This document shows, piece by piece, positions 1 through 8,515 of a DNA stretch of 64,000 nt. The DNA is from a bacterium (GTDB lineage: Bacteria > Elusimicrobiota > Elusimicrobia > Elusimicrobiales > UBA9959), in assembly GCA_021811315.1 (NCBI GenBank), contig JAJZPF010000002.1:179349-243348 (forward strand), given 5' to 3'. How positions within the stretch are numbered: the first letter of the stretch is position 1; each line of letters starts with the position of its first letter. Below the pieces are notes generated by a model. That model did not search any database. It was given only the letters and a program-made list of their open reading frames with translations, and was not told where the DNA came from. The translations under genes were made by a program, and so were the position numbers.

Positions 1-1748
1 AGGTTCGGCGTGGCGTAGAAAGCGTGTTCCGACAGGTCGACGCGCGCCCATTGCGCGGCCGCCACAAGTTTCTCCCAGGTCAGGTCGGCGGGCTTCCCGC
101 CGGCGTGTATGATCCCGTCGCGGATAACTATAGAGGCCGGGTCGGCCTGGCCGAGCTGTTTGGCGGCGAAGGCCTGCAGGCGTTGGTACAGCTTCTCGCA
201 GGCGAACTTGGTGGCCATGCCGTTAAGGTCGGCCCCCGAACTGGCCGAGGTGGGCGAAGCGTTGGGGATCCTGGAGGTATTGGTGGTATCCACCCGGACC
301 CTGTCCACGCTGGCGCCCAGCGTGCGCGCCGCCACGACGCGGATCTTGGTGTTGACGCCCTGGCCCATCTCCACGGCCCCGGTGCTTACCGAGACGCTCC
401 CGTCGACGTAAATATTGACCAGCGAAGAGGCCTGGTTAAGCGCCATCTGCGCGAAAGAGATCCCGAAACTGACCGGGACTACGGAAAGGCCGCGCTTTGT
501 ATCGGTGTGGGTATTGTTATACTCGACAACCGCCGCGCGCCGCGCGGAAATATTCACTTTCTTGTCCAGCGTCTGCCAGCAGCGCACGGCGTTCACGGAG
601 TCGAGTTTCACTCCGTACGGCAGGGTGTCGCCTTCGCGCAGAAGGTTCCCGCCCTTGAGGATCTCCGCCTCCAGGCCCATCAGTTCCGCGGCGTGGTTCA
701 GCGCCGCTTCTATAGCGAAAGTACCCTGGGGCACGCCGAAGCCGCGGAAAGCGTTGTTCGGCGGGATATTGGTGCGGCAGCTTACCGCGGAAATACGGAT
801 ATTGGGGATATTATAAGAACCGGAGACGTGCAGGAAAGAGCGGCCCAGCACGGCCAGGGAAATGTCGGCGCAGGCGCCGGCATGCTGGTAAAGGTCTATT
901 TCATAGGCCAGGATCTTCCCCTCGGCGTCCAGGCCAAGTTTATAGTCGTATTCGTAGGCGTGGCGCTTTCCGGTGGTGGCTATATCCTCGTTGCGGCCCA
1001 GCACCAGCTTGACGGGGCGCTTAAGGATGAAAGCGGCCATGGCGGGCGCTACTATCCAGACCGCCGTGGATTCCTTGCCGCCGAACCCGCCGCCGAGCCG
1101 GCGGATGTCGAGCTCCACCTTGTGCATCGGGATGCCGAGCACCTCGGCGAGGTGGCGGTGAAAAGCGCCCGGCGACTGCGCGCTGGCATGCACCTTGATG
1201 GTGTCATGCTCGCCCGGCACCGCCAAGGCGCGCTGGGTTTCGAAATAGAAATGCTCCTGCGGGCCGCTCGAGAGCCGGCCCTGTGCGACAATTTTGCACT
1301 TGGCGAAAGCGGCCTCCGGATCGCCGTTCACGAGGACGCGCCTGGAGCCGTGGATCAGCCCTTTCGCGGCGGCTTCCCGCGGATCAAAAACGGGCTCGAG
1401 TTTTTCGATATCCGCGCTGATGAGCTGCGCCGCGCGCCTGGCATTGCGCGGCGTATCGGCCACCACCAGCGCGATGGGCTGGCCTATGTATTCCACGCTG
1501 TCTACGGCCAGCAAAGGCTGGTCCTTCAGCACATGCCCTACCTGGTTGAGTCCCGGCACGTCGCGGTGCGTATAGACCGCGGCTACTCCGGGGGCGGCGG
1601 CGGCACCGGAGATATCGAGCGAGAGTATTTTACCGCGGGCCACCGGGGACGTAAAAAGGACCGCGTGCAGGCAGCCTTCGGGAGCGGGAATATCGTCCAC
1701 GAACCGCGACGTGCCGCGCACGTGCATCTCCATATCTCCGTTCTTCAT
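1..1748 (-). CDS. Xanthine dehydrogenase-type molybdenum hydroxylase, Mo-cofactor-binding subunit (3' end outside window)
   Basis: The reverse strand stays open for 582 codons from an ATG at 1748 to the window edge, so the C-terminus is missing. The translation carries family motifs of the XDH large subunit: LGGGFGGKES (about residue 215), NAFRGFGVPQGT (about 330) and GAVEMGQGVNTK (about 480), which line the molybdopterin and active-site funnel. Members hydroxylate purines such as hypoxanthine, xanthine or related N-heterocycles at a Mo centre in the cytoplasm. The ATG overlaps the TGA of the FeS/FAD gene (ATGA), so the two are translationally coupled as expected for subunits of one enzyme. 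Substrate cannot be read from the sequence; neighbouring amidohydrolases favour a purine. Confidence 0.93.
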   Translation of the reverse strand, partial: MKNGDMEMHVRGTSRFVDDIPAPEGCLHAVLFTSPVARGKILSLDISGAAAAPGVAAVYTHRDVPGLNQVGHVLKDQPLLAVDSVEYIGQPIALVVADTPRNARRAAQLISADIEKLEPVFDPREAAAKGLIHGSRRVLVNGDPEAAFAKCKIVAQGRLSSGPQEHFYFETQRALAVPGEHDTIKVHASAQSPGAFHRHLAEVLGIPMHKVELDIRRLGGGFGGKESTAVWIVAPAMAAFILKRPVKLVLGRNEDIATTGKRHAYEYDYKLGLDAEGKILAYEIDLYQHAGACADISLAVLGRSFLHVSGSYNIPNIRISAVSCRTNIPPNNAFRGFGVPQGTFAIEAALNHAAELMGLEAEILKGGNLLREGDTLPYGVKLDSVNAVRCWQTLDKKVNISARRAAVVEYNNTHTDTKRGLSVVPVSFGISFAQMALNQASSLVNIYVDGSVSVSTGAVEMGQGVNTKIRVVAARTLGASVDRVRVDTTNTSRIPNASPTSASSGADLNGMATKFACEKLYQRLQAFAAKQLGQADPASIVIRDGIIHAGGKPADLTWEKLVAAAQWARVDLSEHAFYATPN

Positions 1749-3139
1749 AGCGCCTCCCCCCGGGGCGCGGCGAAATGAGCGCGCACCAGCTGGCCAGCCA
1801 GCAGCTTTTTGTAAGCCGCAGAGCCCCGGATATCGTCTATCGGCTTAGCCGCGGCCTCGGCGGCCCTGGCGATGGCGTCCACCGTAACCGCGTCAGGCTT
1901 ACGGCCGTAAAAAGCCTCGAGGCCGCCTACCAGGAGCGGGGTCGGCCCCACGCCGCCGGCGGACAGGATAAGACCGGTGATGACGCCGTCGGGACCTGTG
2001 GTCACCCTGAGCGCGGTATTGACCGCCGCGATGTCGAGCGTGGCCCGGTTGGAGACTTTCTCGAAATGGTAGCGGGCGCCGGCCGGAAGCAGCGGGATGA
2101 CGATCTCGCTCACGAGCTCGCCGCAGGCCAGGTCCGTTTTCTTGTAGCCAAGGTAGAATTTCGCCAGCGGAACCTCGCGCTTTGCGCCGGCCGCGGCCGT
2201 GATGACGAGGCCGGCGTCGAGCGCCAGCAGGATGATGGCAGCGTCGCCGATGGGCGAGGCGTTTACGATATTGCCGGCCAGGGTCGCTTTATTGCGCAGG
2301 ATGGCGGAAGAGTGCAGCAGCAGGTCTTCCCGGAGGCCGGGGAAATGTTCCCGCACGGGCGCCGCATTGCGGAAGTCCTCTATAGTTACCGCTCCGCCTA
2401 CCCGCAGCCTGCCGCCGTCGACGCGGACATAGTCCAGGTCGCGGCGCTTCGACAGGAAGCAGAGACTTTTTTCCATCAGCTGCTCGGGCTTCTGCACGAA
2501 CAGGTCGGTGCCGCCGGCCACGAACACCGCGTCCTTCCCGCAGGACGCCGGCGCCGACCGCAGTTCCGACAGTTGGTCGGGTATCGCGCGGAAATATTCA
2601 GGCACTACGCCCGATGAAATTAGAGAGTCCAGGCGTTTGGAGGGGACGACCGTAGTCCCGGCCAGCTTTTCGCACAGCGCCCGCGCGGCGTTCCGGATGG
2701 AGACGTAGCCCGTACAGCGGCAGATATTGCCGTCCAGCGCGTTAATAGCCTCTTCATAAGACAGCGAGGAACTGCCAAGGCAGAAACCAGTGAGGGACAG
2801 AACTATGCCCGGGGTGCAAAAGCCGCACTGCGAGGCGCTGTTCTCTACAATGAGCCGCTGTACCAGCGTCAGAGGCTCGCCGATGAGCCCCTCGACGGTC
2901 ACGATATGGCAGCCGTCCACGTCGCCGAGGGGCAGCAGGCAGGAGGCGCAGGCCTTATAGGCCACGCTGCCGTCAGCCTGCTTTGCCCCGACCAGCACGG
3001 TGCAGGCGCCGCATTCTCCTTCGCGGCAGGCTTCCTTGGTGCCCGACAGGCAGGCCGTGCCGCGGATGAATTCCAGCAGGACCAGGCCCGGGCTTTCTTC
3101 AGTGGAGACCACCCGCTGGTTAAGAATGAAACTCGGCAT
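1745..3139 (-). CDS. Molybdenum hydroxylase small subunit: fused [2Fe-2S] and FAD domains
   Basis: A 464-residue protein. Residues 1-80 form a plant-type ferredoxin (CREGECGACTVLVG), residues about 85-155 the all-helical second [2Fe-2S] domain (CGFCTPGI, then NICRCTGY), and residues about 185 to the end a FAD-binding module of the CO-dehydrogenase-flavoprotein type (FVAGGTDLFV, NIVNASPIGD). It passes electrons from the Mo centre of the partner subunit via two FeS clusters to FAD and then probably NAD. The fused order FeS-FeS-FAD is that of bacterial XdhA-type subunits. It lies 17 nt downstream of the xdhC-like gene and overlaps the Mo-subunit gene by 4 nt. Confidence 0.92.
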   Translation of the reverse strand: MPSFILNQRVVSTEESPGLVLLEFIRGTACLSGTKEACREGECGACTVLVGAKQADGSVAYKACASCLLPLGDVDGCHIVTVEGLIGEPLTLVQRLIVENSASQCGFCTPGIVLSLTGFCLGSSSLSYEEAINALDGNICRCTGYVSIRNAARALCEKLAGTTVVPSKRLDSLISSGVVPEYFRAIPDQLSELRSAPASCGKDAVFVAGGTDLFVQKPEQLMEKSLCFLSKRRDLDYVRVDGGRLRVGGAVTIEDFRNAAPVREHFPGLREDLLLHSSAILRNKATLAGNIVNASPIGDAAIILLALDAGLVITAAAGAKREVPLAKFYLGYKKTDLACGELVSEIVIPLLPAGARYHFEKVSNRATLDIAAVNTALRVTTGPDGVITGLILSAGGVGPTPLLVGGLEAFYGRKPDAVTVDAIARAAEAAAKPIDDIRGSAAYKKLLAGQLVRAHFAAPRGEAL

Positions 3140-3156
3140 AAACGATTCCTTGAAAT

Positions 3157-3984
3157 TCAGCTGCCTTTAGCTTTCGGGCCGGCGCCAGTCACGCTCATGT
3201 GCGCCCCGTCGCGCTTGTAATGCAGTTTCATGATCTCGGCCAGCACGGAGACGGCTATTTCCCCCGGGGTTTTGCCGCCCAGGTTCAGCCCGACGGGGGA
3301 ATGCACCCGGGGGTCCTTGAGCGGGTAAAGCTTTTTCTTCCCGAGCAGGCGGAAGATCTCTCCGACCTTGTCCTTGCTGCCTATCATCCCGATATAGGCG
3401 GCCGGAGTTTTCATCACGGCCTCGAGGCACTCCCGGTCCAGCGCGTGGCCGCGCGTCAAGATCACGGCATAAGTGTCTTTATCCGGCGCCGCTATTTCGA
3501 CCGCCTTATGAGGCGCCTCGTTGATTATCGCCCGCGCTCCGGGGAAACGGTCGGGATTGGCGAATTCCTTCCTGTCGTCGGCCACGGTATACGGGTAGCC
3601 CGCCAGCCGGCAGGCCTCGGCTATCTTTACCCCGACATGGCCGCCGCCGAGTATTAAAATTTTCAGGGGGTCTTTGTAAACGTCGATGTAAACTTCCATC
3701 TTACCCATGCAGATCATCCCGGTATTCCCCCCGGGCTTAAGGTCGAAAGAGAACTTGCCGCCTTCGCCTTTCTTCAGGCAGTCCACGGCCTGCTTTATGG
3801 TCAGCGCTTCGATGGAACCGCCGCCCACCGTACCCTCGATGGAGCCGTCCGGATAAACCAGCATTTTGGCGCCGGCTTCCCTCGGCGTGGAGCCGCCCAC
3901 GGAGATAACGGTGACGAAAGCCGCGCCGCGGCCGCCGTCGATGGCCTCGGAAAGGAGTTTTATGATATTTTTGTTTTCTTTCAT
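3157..3984 (-). CDS. xdhC: XdhC/CoxI-family molybdenum-cofactor maturation factor
   Basis: A 275-residue protein with both family halves: an N-terminal XdhC_CoxI domain (SVGGSTPREAGAKML, GTVGGGSIE) and a C-terminal Rossmann-like domain (ILILGGGHVGVKIAEAC). Family members bind sulfurated molybdopterin cofactor, protect it and insert it into the apo-hydroxylase; they are not part of the mature enzyme. The position directly upstream of the FeS/FAD and Mo subunits, on the same strand, fits that role. Full family length and no disrupted motifs. Confidence 0.9.
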   Translation of the reverse strand: MKENKNIIKLLSEAIDGGRGAAFVTVISVGGSTPREAGAKMLVYPDGSIEGTVGGGSIEALTIKQAVDCLKKGEGGKFSFDLKPGGNTGMICMGKMEVYIDVYKDPLKILILGGGHVGVKIAEACRLAGYPYTVADDRKEFANPDRFPGARAIINEAPHKAVEIAAPDKDTYAVILTRGHALDRECLEAVMKTPAAYIGMIGSKDKVGEIFRLLGKKKLYPLKDPRVHSPVGLNLGGKTPGEIAVSVLAEIMKLHYKRDGAHMSVTGAGPKAKGS

Positions 3985-4008
3985 GACGTAATTATTTTAC
4001 TAATTTAG

Positions 4009-5553
4009 CTAAACCACCTTATACAGCTCCATAGTTTCGGTTTTGCCTTTAAGCGCGACCTTTCCGAGTGGAGCGAAGGAGACGGAGGTTCCGATGGAAC
4101 CGCGGGCCATCTCCAGCGCGGCCTGGCTAACTATTATATCGGTGTTCAGTTCCTTGGTTTTCGACTCCAGCCTGGAGGCGATATTTACGGTATCACCGAT
4201 GAAAGTATATTCCAGGCGGAAGGCCGTCCCGACGTTCCCGCCCACCAGCTTGCCGGCGTGTATCCCTATCCCGAAATCCACAAGGCCGGGAGCCTTTCCC
4301 GAGGCGTTGAACTCGGCCAGCGCCTTGCGCATCCCGACCGCCGCGCGCACCGCGTCGGCGGCATAATCCTCGGAGCCGAGCAGCGGGGTATAGATCGCCA
4401 TCACTGCGTCGCCCATGAATTTATTGATGACGCCTTTATTTGCGGTTATAGGCGGGGTTATATAATGGAAATAGGCGTTAAGGAAATCCACCAGCTCAGA
4501 AGCCGAGAGCTTCTCGCTGAGCGGCGTGAAGTTCCTGATATCGCAGAACATCACGGCGGCCACCATGTCCTCGCCGCCCAAATTCACCTTCTTGTTCTTG
4601 ATAAGCTCACGGGCTATCTCTATAGAAAGGTATTTGCCGAAAGTGTCCTGCAGCTCCTCGCGCTCCTTAAGCCCGTCCACCATCTCGTTGTAGCCGGCCT
4701 TGAGGTGCCCTATCTCGTCGGAGAAGTAGATGCGGGTTCGCTGGTAATCCCCGGCGGCCACTTTCTTCATCTTGGCGATCAGCCCGTCCAGCGGAACCTG
4801 CAGGCCGTGATAGACCGTGGTGACACCGGTCATCAGGAGCACGCCGGACAGGAACAGAAGCATGCCGAGATCTTCCGCGAAGACGTCCCACGGCACGCGG
4901 TTGAGGAAGAGCAGGTAGATAAGGAGGAACGGTATGATGGCGAAAGCGAAGACCAGCGAGGAGATCTTGATATAGATGGGCAGCGAGAAACCGGGGCGCA
5001 GCCTGGACAGCTCTTCCGGGGTATAAAGGGATTCTATAAGCTTCTTCTGCTTGGACAGGTGGGCGTCGATGTGGGCTATGAGCAGGGCGGCCTGCGCCAG
5101 GAAGGCGACCCCCGCGGCCGCGCATTTTTTCGCGGTCAACAGGCCCATGAAGCCCGGAACCGCCATCGCCGCGCCCTGGGCCAGCACCAGCATCAGGAAA
5201 GCGTCGCGGTAGATATTCCCAAGCCTGACGCGGATCTTGGCCTTGAGCGCCTCGTCCGGCTTGCGCACGTACAGGTAAGCCGGGCGCCCCCAGAGATAGA
5301 CCAGGACCATCATCAGTATGAACCCGACGCCGATATTGACGCCGGTATGGCGCCCCCCCAGGCTTATATTAGCCAGCATTCCGTTGGTGTCCTTGCTGCC
5401 CTGGTCTCCGGAAAAGGCGACCATCGCTATCCGGAAGAACGCCGAATTTATAAAGGCCAGGAAAAGCGGGATGGTAAGGAGGTTAAAGAACTCCGTCATC
5501 TTCTCTTTACGCGCGGCTTTTTCAGGATCTCCGAACAATATAATATTTTTCAT
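4009..5553 (-). CDS. Membrane-bound class III adenylate/guanylate cyclase with HAMP domain
   Basis: 514 residues. The N-terminal half (about 1-245) has several hydrophobic segments, a HAMP-like linker follows (LDGLIAKMKKVAAGDYQRT), and residues about 325-510 are a class III cyclase catalytic domain. The two metal-binding aspartates are in FCDIRNF and KFMGDAV; FIGDTVNIASRLE supplies the substrate and transition-state residues. The Lys and Asp pattern is the adenylate-cyclase type, so cAMP is the expected product, by family inference. The ATG overlaps the stop of the upstream permease gene by 4 nt, placing the cyclase inside the catabolic operon. The sensed signal is unknown. Confidence 0.88.
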   Translation of the reverse strand: MKNIILFGDPEKAARKEKMTEFFNLLTIPLFLAFINSAFFRIAMVAFSGDQGSKDTNGMLANISLGGRHTGVNIGVGFILMMVLVYLWGRPAYLYVRKPDEALKAKIRVRLGNIYRDAFLMLVLAQGAAMAVPGFMGLLTAKKCAAAGVAFLAQAALLIAHIDAHLSKQKKLIESLYTPEELSRLRPGFSLPIYIKISSLVFAFAIIPFLLIYLLFLNRVPWDVFAEDLGMLLFLSGVLLMTGVTTVYHGLQVPLDGLIAKMKKVAAGDYQRTRIYFSDEIGHLKAGYNEMVDGLKEREELQDTFGKYLSIEIARELIKNKKVNLGGEDMVAAVMFCDIRNFTPLSEKLSASELVDFLNAYFHYITPPITANKGVINKFMGDAVMAIYTPLLGSEDYAADAVRAAVGMRKALAEFNASGKAPGLVDFGIGIHAGKLVGGNVGTAFRLEYTFIGDTVNIASRLESKTKELNTDIIVSQAALEMARGSIGTSVSFAPLGKVALKGKTETMELYKVV

Positions 5554-6788
5554 AGGTACCTCAGGAAAACCCAGTATATTATGCCATTTATAAAAGTGAG
5601 AGGAACCCCGACACGGGCGAACTCGAGGAAGGTTATAGTGGTCCCGGCTTTCTTCTCCGCGTTCTGGATTATTATCACATTGCTTGCAGCGCCCAAAATG
5701 AACAAATTGCCGGCAAAAGTGGAAGCCGCCGCCAGCGCCATAAGTTCAGGCGTGCCGGCGCCGGCCTGCCGCAGCATAGGCAGATAGAGCGCCACCAGGG
5801 GGACGTTAGAAATAAGCTGGCTCATCAAAACACTGACCGCTATTATCGGGCCAAGCCCGGCTATGTCCGCCCCGGACCGGGCGATAAGGCCCTGGAAGAA
5901 GCCGGTATCCCAGACGCTCCGCATCAGAACGAACATTGCGGCGAAAAAAGCCAGCGTGCTCCAGTCGGTCTTGCGCAGTATCTCGAAGCGGCGCGGGCTG
6001 AACAGCAGGCCTGGCAGGGCGGCGGCCAGGGCTATCCAGGTAAGCCGGAAATCAAGCGCCGGGTTTATGGACACCAGCACGATCTTCGCCGCTATCATCA
6101 GGCAAAGCACCCCCGCCGTGATCTTTGCGAGCAGCGCCAGTTTCTTATCCTTTACCGGCTCCTGGGAATGGGTCAGCGCGACTTTCCTGAATTCCTGCCG
6201 GTAGAAAAAGCGCACAAGCAGGAAGACCGCTCCGAGGTTTATAAATGTAGGGATCGCGAGGTATTTGAAGAAAGTGAGGAAAGGCGCCGCCACTTCCCCT
6301 TTTACGGCCACCAGCAAATTTTGGGGATTGCCTATCGGGCTCATCACGCTGCCGACGGTAATAGAAAAAGCCAGGGCAAGAAGCAGCGCCTTGGGCGCGA
6401 TCCCGTGCTTCCGGGCCAGAAGCAGCGCCACCGGAGTTCCGATTATCGCCAGCGTATCGTTCATCAGGAAAGCCGAGGCCAGGCCCATGAAGAAAACAAG
6501 CAGAAACAGCAGGCTTTCCTCGGTACGGGCTCGCTTGAATATCTCGTACTTGACATGCGCCAGCCAGCCGCTCAGTTCAAAGACCTGCCCGGCGGCGAAC
6601 ATACCGAACAGGAAAAGCATCACGTCCGGGTCGATCGAGTTCATGGCCGCGGCGGGCTTTATCCCGCCGGAAAGCAGCACGGCGGCCGCTCCGGCGCACA
6701 TCACCTGCCAGATCTCAAAACGGAACCTCCCCACCTGCCGCACGGCGATGAGGAGGAAAACGGCCAGGAGTACTATTACCGGGAACAT
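5550..6788 (-). CDS. ArsB/NhaD/SLC13-superfamily anion or ion permease
   Basis: A 412-residue polytopic membrane protein with about 11 hydrophobic segments and the superfamily hallmark SPIGNPQNLL in the first repeat plus the pseudo-symmetric FAGNLFILGAASNVIII in the second. These are related to the arsenite/citrate/dicarboxylate permeases. The substrate cannot be assigned from sequence. In this operon, between a cyclase and molybdenum-enzyme genes, uptake of an organic anion or oxyanion, or efflux of a catabolic product, would make sense. Its start shares one nucleotide with the stop of the MocA-like gene (TGATG). Confidence 0.78.
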   Translation of the reverse strand: MFPVIVLLAVFLLIAVRQVGRFRFEIWQVMCAGAAAVLLSGGIKPAAAMNSIDPDVMLFLFGMFAAGQVFELSGWLAHVKYEIFKRARTEESLLFLLVFFMGLASAFLMNDTLAIIGTPVALLLARKHGIAPKALLLALAFSITVGSVMSPIGNPQNLLVAVKGEVAAPFLTFFKYLAIPTFINLGAVFLLVRFFYRQEFRKVALTHSQEPVKDKKLALLAKITAGVLCLMIAAKIVLVSINPALDFRLTWIALAAALPGLLFSPRRFEILRKTDWSTLAFFAAMFVLMRSVWDTGFFQGLIARSGADIAGLGPIIAVSVLMSQLISNVPLVALYLPMLRQAGAGTPELMALAAASTFAGNLFILGAASNVIIIQNAEKKAGTTITFLEFARVGVPLTFINGIIYWVFLRYL

Positions 6789-7390
6789 CAGCCGGCCTTT
6801 ACAAGCGCCTCGTAATCTTCCGGGGTATCGAAGTCGCGGATTATTTCAGGGTCTTTTACTTCAAGGTCGAAGATCTTTACGGAAGGATGATGCGTCACCC
6901 AGTGCAGACCTTTGTCCAAAGGCCCCTCGAAGCAGAGCTGCCGGTGCGCCGCGGGGATAATAATAGGATGGCCGCGCTTAAGACGCGAATCCGAAGCTCG
7001 GAAAGTGCGGGGTATGACTACCGAATCTTTATTTAAAAGCCAGCAGTCTATTACCTTTTTATAAGTGTCGGGATCTATCGTCGGCTGGTCGGCGAGGCAG
7101 ACCAGGAACGCTTCAGAGAATTCCGAAACCTCTCCTAATCCGACCCGCAGGGAAGAAAGCTGACCATGCTCCGGCTTGAGATTAACCGCGACCTTCTCTC
7201 CCGTCGGGGTCCAGGCGGACAGTATCTCTTTCGAGGCGCTCCCCAGAACCGCTACAAGGTCTTCCACCCCGGCGCTCCGCAACGCCGAGCAGACATGCTC
7301 TATAAAGGGCTTCCCCCTCCATTGGAGTATGGCCTTGGGCCGCCCCATCCTGTCCGATCCTCCCGCCGCAAGTATGATGGCTGAGATCAT
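6788..7390 (-). CDS. MobA/MocA-like nucleotidyltransferase (molybdenum cofactor cytidylyl- or guanylyltransferase family)
   Basis: A 200-residue protein beginning ISAIILAAGGSDRMGRPK, the NTP-binding signature of the MobA-like NTP transferase family, with LVCLADQPTID for the metal-binding step. Homologues (MocA, YgfJ) convert molybdopterin cofactor to the CMP dinucleotide form used by XDH-family enzymes, or to the GMP form. Its company with the hydroxylase subunits and XdhC supports cofactor tailoring for that enzyme. CTP versus GTP specificity was not determined. It abuts the phosphofructokinase gene with no spacing. Confidence 0.85.
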   Translation of the reverse strand: MISAIILAAGGSDRMGRPKAILQWRGKPFIEHVCSALRSAGVEDLVAVLGSASKEILSAWTPTGEKVAVNLKPEHGQLSSLRVGLGEVSEFSEAFLVCLADQPTIDPDTYKKVIDCWLLNKDSVVIPRTFRASDSRLKRGHPIIIPAAHRQLCFEGPLDKGLHWVTHHPSVKIFDLEVKDPEIIRDFDTPEDYEALVKAG

Positions 7391-8500
7391 TTAGTCTCCA
7401 AAAGTGATGCCCAGGTCGCGAGCCGTCACTATCGTATCGCAGTCGAGCGGGACCACTTTCATCCGGCTGGTGGCCTCTTTCAGCGGCACATAGCGCACTA
7501 CCGGCGGGTCGAGGGCGACCATCACTCCGGAATAACCCTCTTCGAGGGCGCGCACCGCCGCCGCGCCGAAGCGCAGCGAGATAAGGCGGTCGAAAGTCGT
7601 AGGGCTGCCTCCGCGCAGGAGATGGCCCAGGACCACGGTGCGGCATTCTTTGCCGACCAGCGGCTCGAGCTCTTTAGCGACGCGCTCGCCGGCGCCGCCA
7701 AGCTTTTCCGCGCGGCCCAGCTCTTTGCTGACCACGGAAACCGCGCCGCCCTTAGGCTTGGCGCCCTCGGCCACGACAACGATGGCGTAATGCTTCCCGC
7801 GCTTCGGCCTTTCATTAAGAGCCGCGGCCACTTTATTTATATCGTAAGGGATCTCCGGGATAAGTATAGCGTCGGCATTGCCGGAAACCCCGGCGTTGAG
7901 CGCTATCCAGCCGGCATAGCGGCCCATCACTTCCACGACCATCACCCGCCGGTGAGCGTCGGCGGTGGAGTGCAGCCGGTCCAGGCACTCAGTGGCGAAA
8001 GAAACGGCGGTATCGAAACCGAAAGTTATGACGGTCTTGTCCAGGTCATTGTCGATGGTCTTGGGGACTCCTATGGCGCGTATGCCTTTTTCAGCCAGCA
8101 CATTCGCGATGCCCAGCGAGCCGTCACCGCCCAAAGCCACCAGCGCGTCTATGCCGTTCTTTTTAAAAGCCGCCACCAGCTCGTCGCTGCGGTCTTTCTC
8201 ATACATCTTTCCGTCGGGCCCCATCGTGGGATATTTTGTGGGATTACCTTTATTAGTTGTGCCCAGTATCGTACCGCCCAGATGGGTTATCCCGCGGACG
8301 CTGTGGCGGGTCAGCGGGATAAGGCCGCCCTCGGGGTAATCCTCGGGCTTCATAAGCCCGTTATAGCCGTCCCTTATCCCGAAGCATTCGTAGCCCTTGT
8401 TAAGGGCGGAGACCACCACCGCCCTTATTACGGCGTTCAAACCCGGCGCGTCCCCGCCGCCGGTATTTATGGCGATCCTCTTGATCTTGTTTTTCTTCAT
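7391..8500 (-). CDS. 6-phosphofructokinase
   Basis: 369 residues of the PfkA family. The nucleotide site begins with NTGGGDAPGLNAV, then ALGGDGSLG, and the catalytic loop is PKTIDNDLD, with GRYAGWIALNAG following. It phosphorylates fructose 6-phosphate in the cytoplasm. The Gly in GGDG (rather than GGDD) predicts ATP as donor, while the Lys in PKTIDND is the residue usual in PPi-type and long ATP-type enzymes; such mixed determinants occur in some ATP-dependent clades. Placement between molybdenum-cofactor and deaminase genes is unusual for a glycolytic enzyme. SD-like GGAGG lies just upstream of the ATG. Confidence 0.9.
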   Translation of the reverse strand: MKKNKIKRIAINTGGGDAPGLNAVIRAVVVSALNKGYECFGIRDGYNGLMKPEDYPEGGLIPLTRHSVRGITHLGGTILGTTNKGNPTKYPTMGPDGKMYEKDRSDELVAAFKKNGIDALVALGGDGSLGIANVLAEKGIRAIGVPKTIDNDLDKTVITFGFDTAVSFATECLDRLHSTADAHRRVMVVEVMGRYAGWIALNAGVSGNADAILIPEIPYDINKVAAALNERPKRGKHYAIVVVAEGAKPKGGAVSVVSKELGRAEKLGGAGERVAKELEPLVGKECRTVVLGHLLRGGSPTTFDRLISLRFGAAAVRALEEGYSGVMVALDPPVVRYVPLKEATSRMKVVPLDCDTIVTARDLGITFGD

Positions 8501-8515
8501 CTCCCCCCCTCCGCG

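Noticed and set aside
24..1778. 584-codon plus-strand frame
   Set aside because: It is the antisense shadow of the molybdenum-hydroxylase subunit; its translation has no domain and the minus strand carries clear family motifs.
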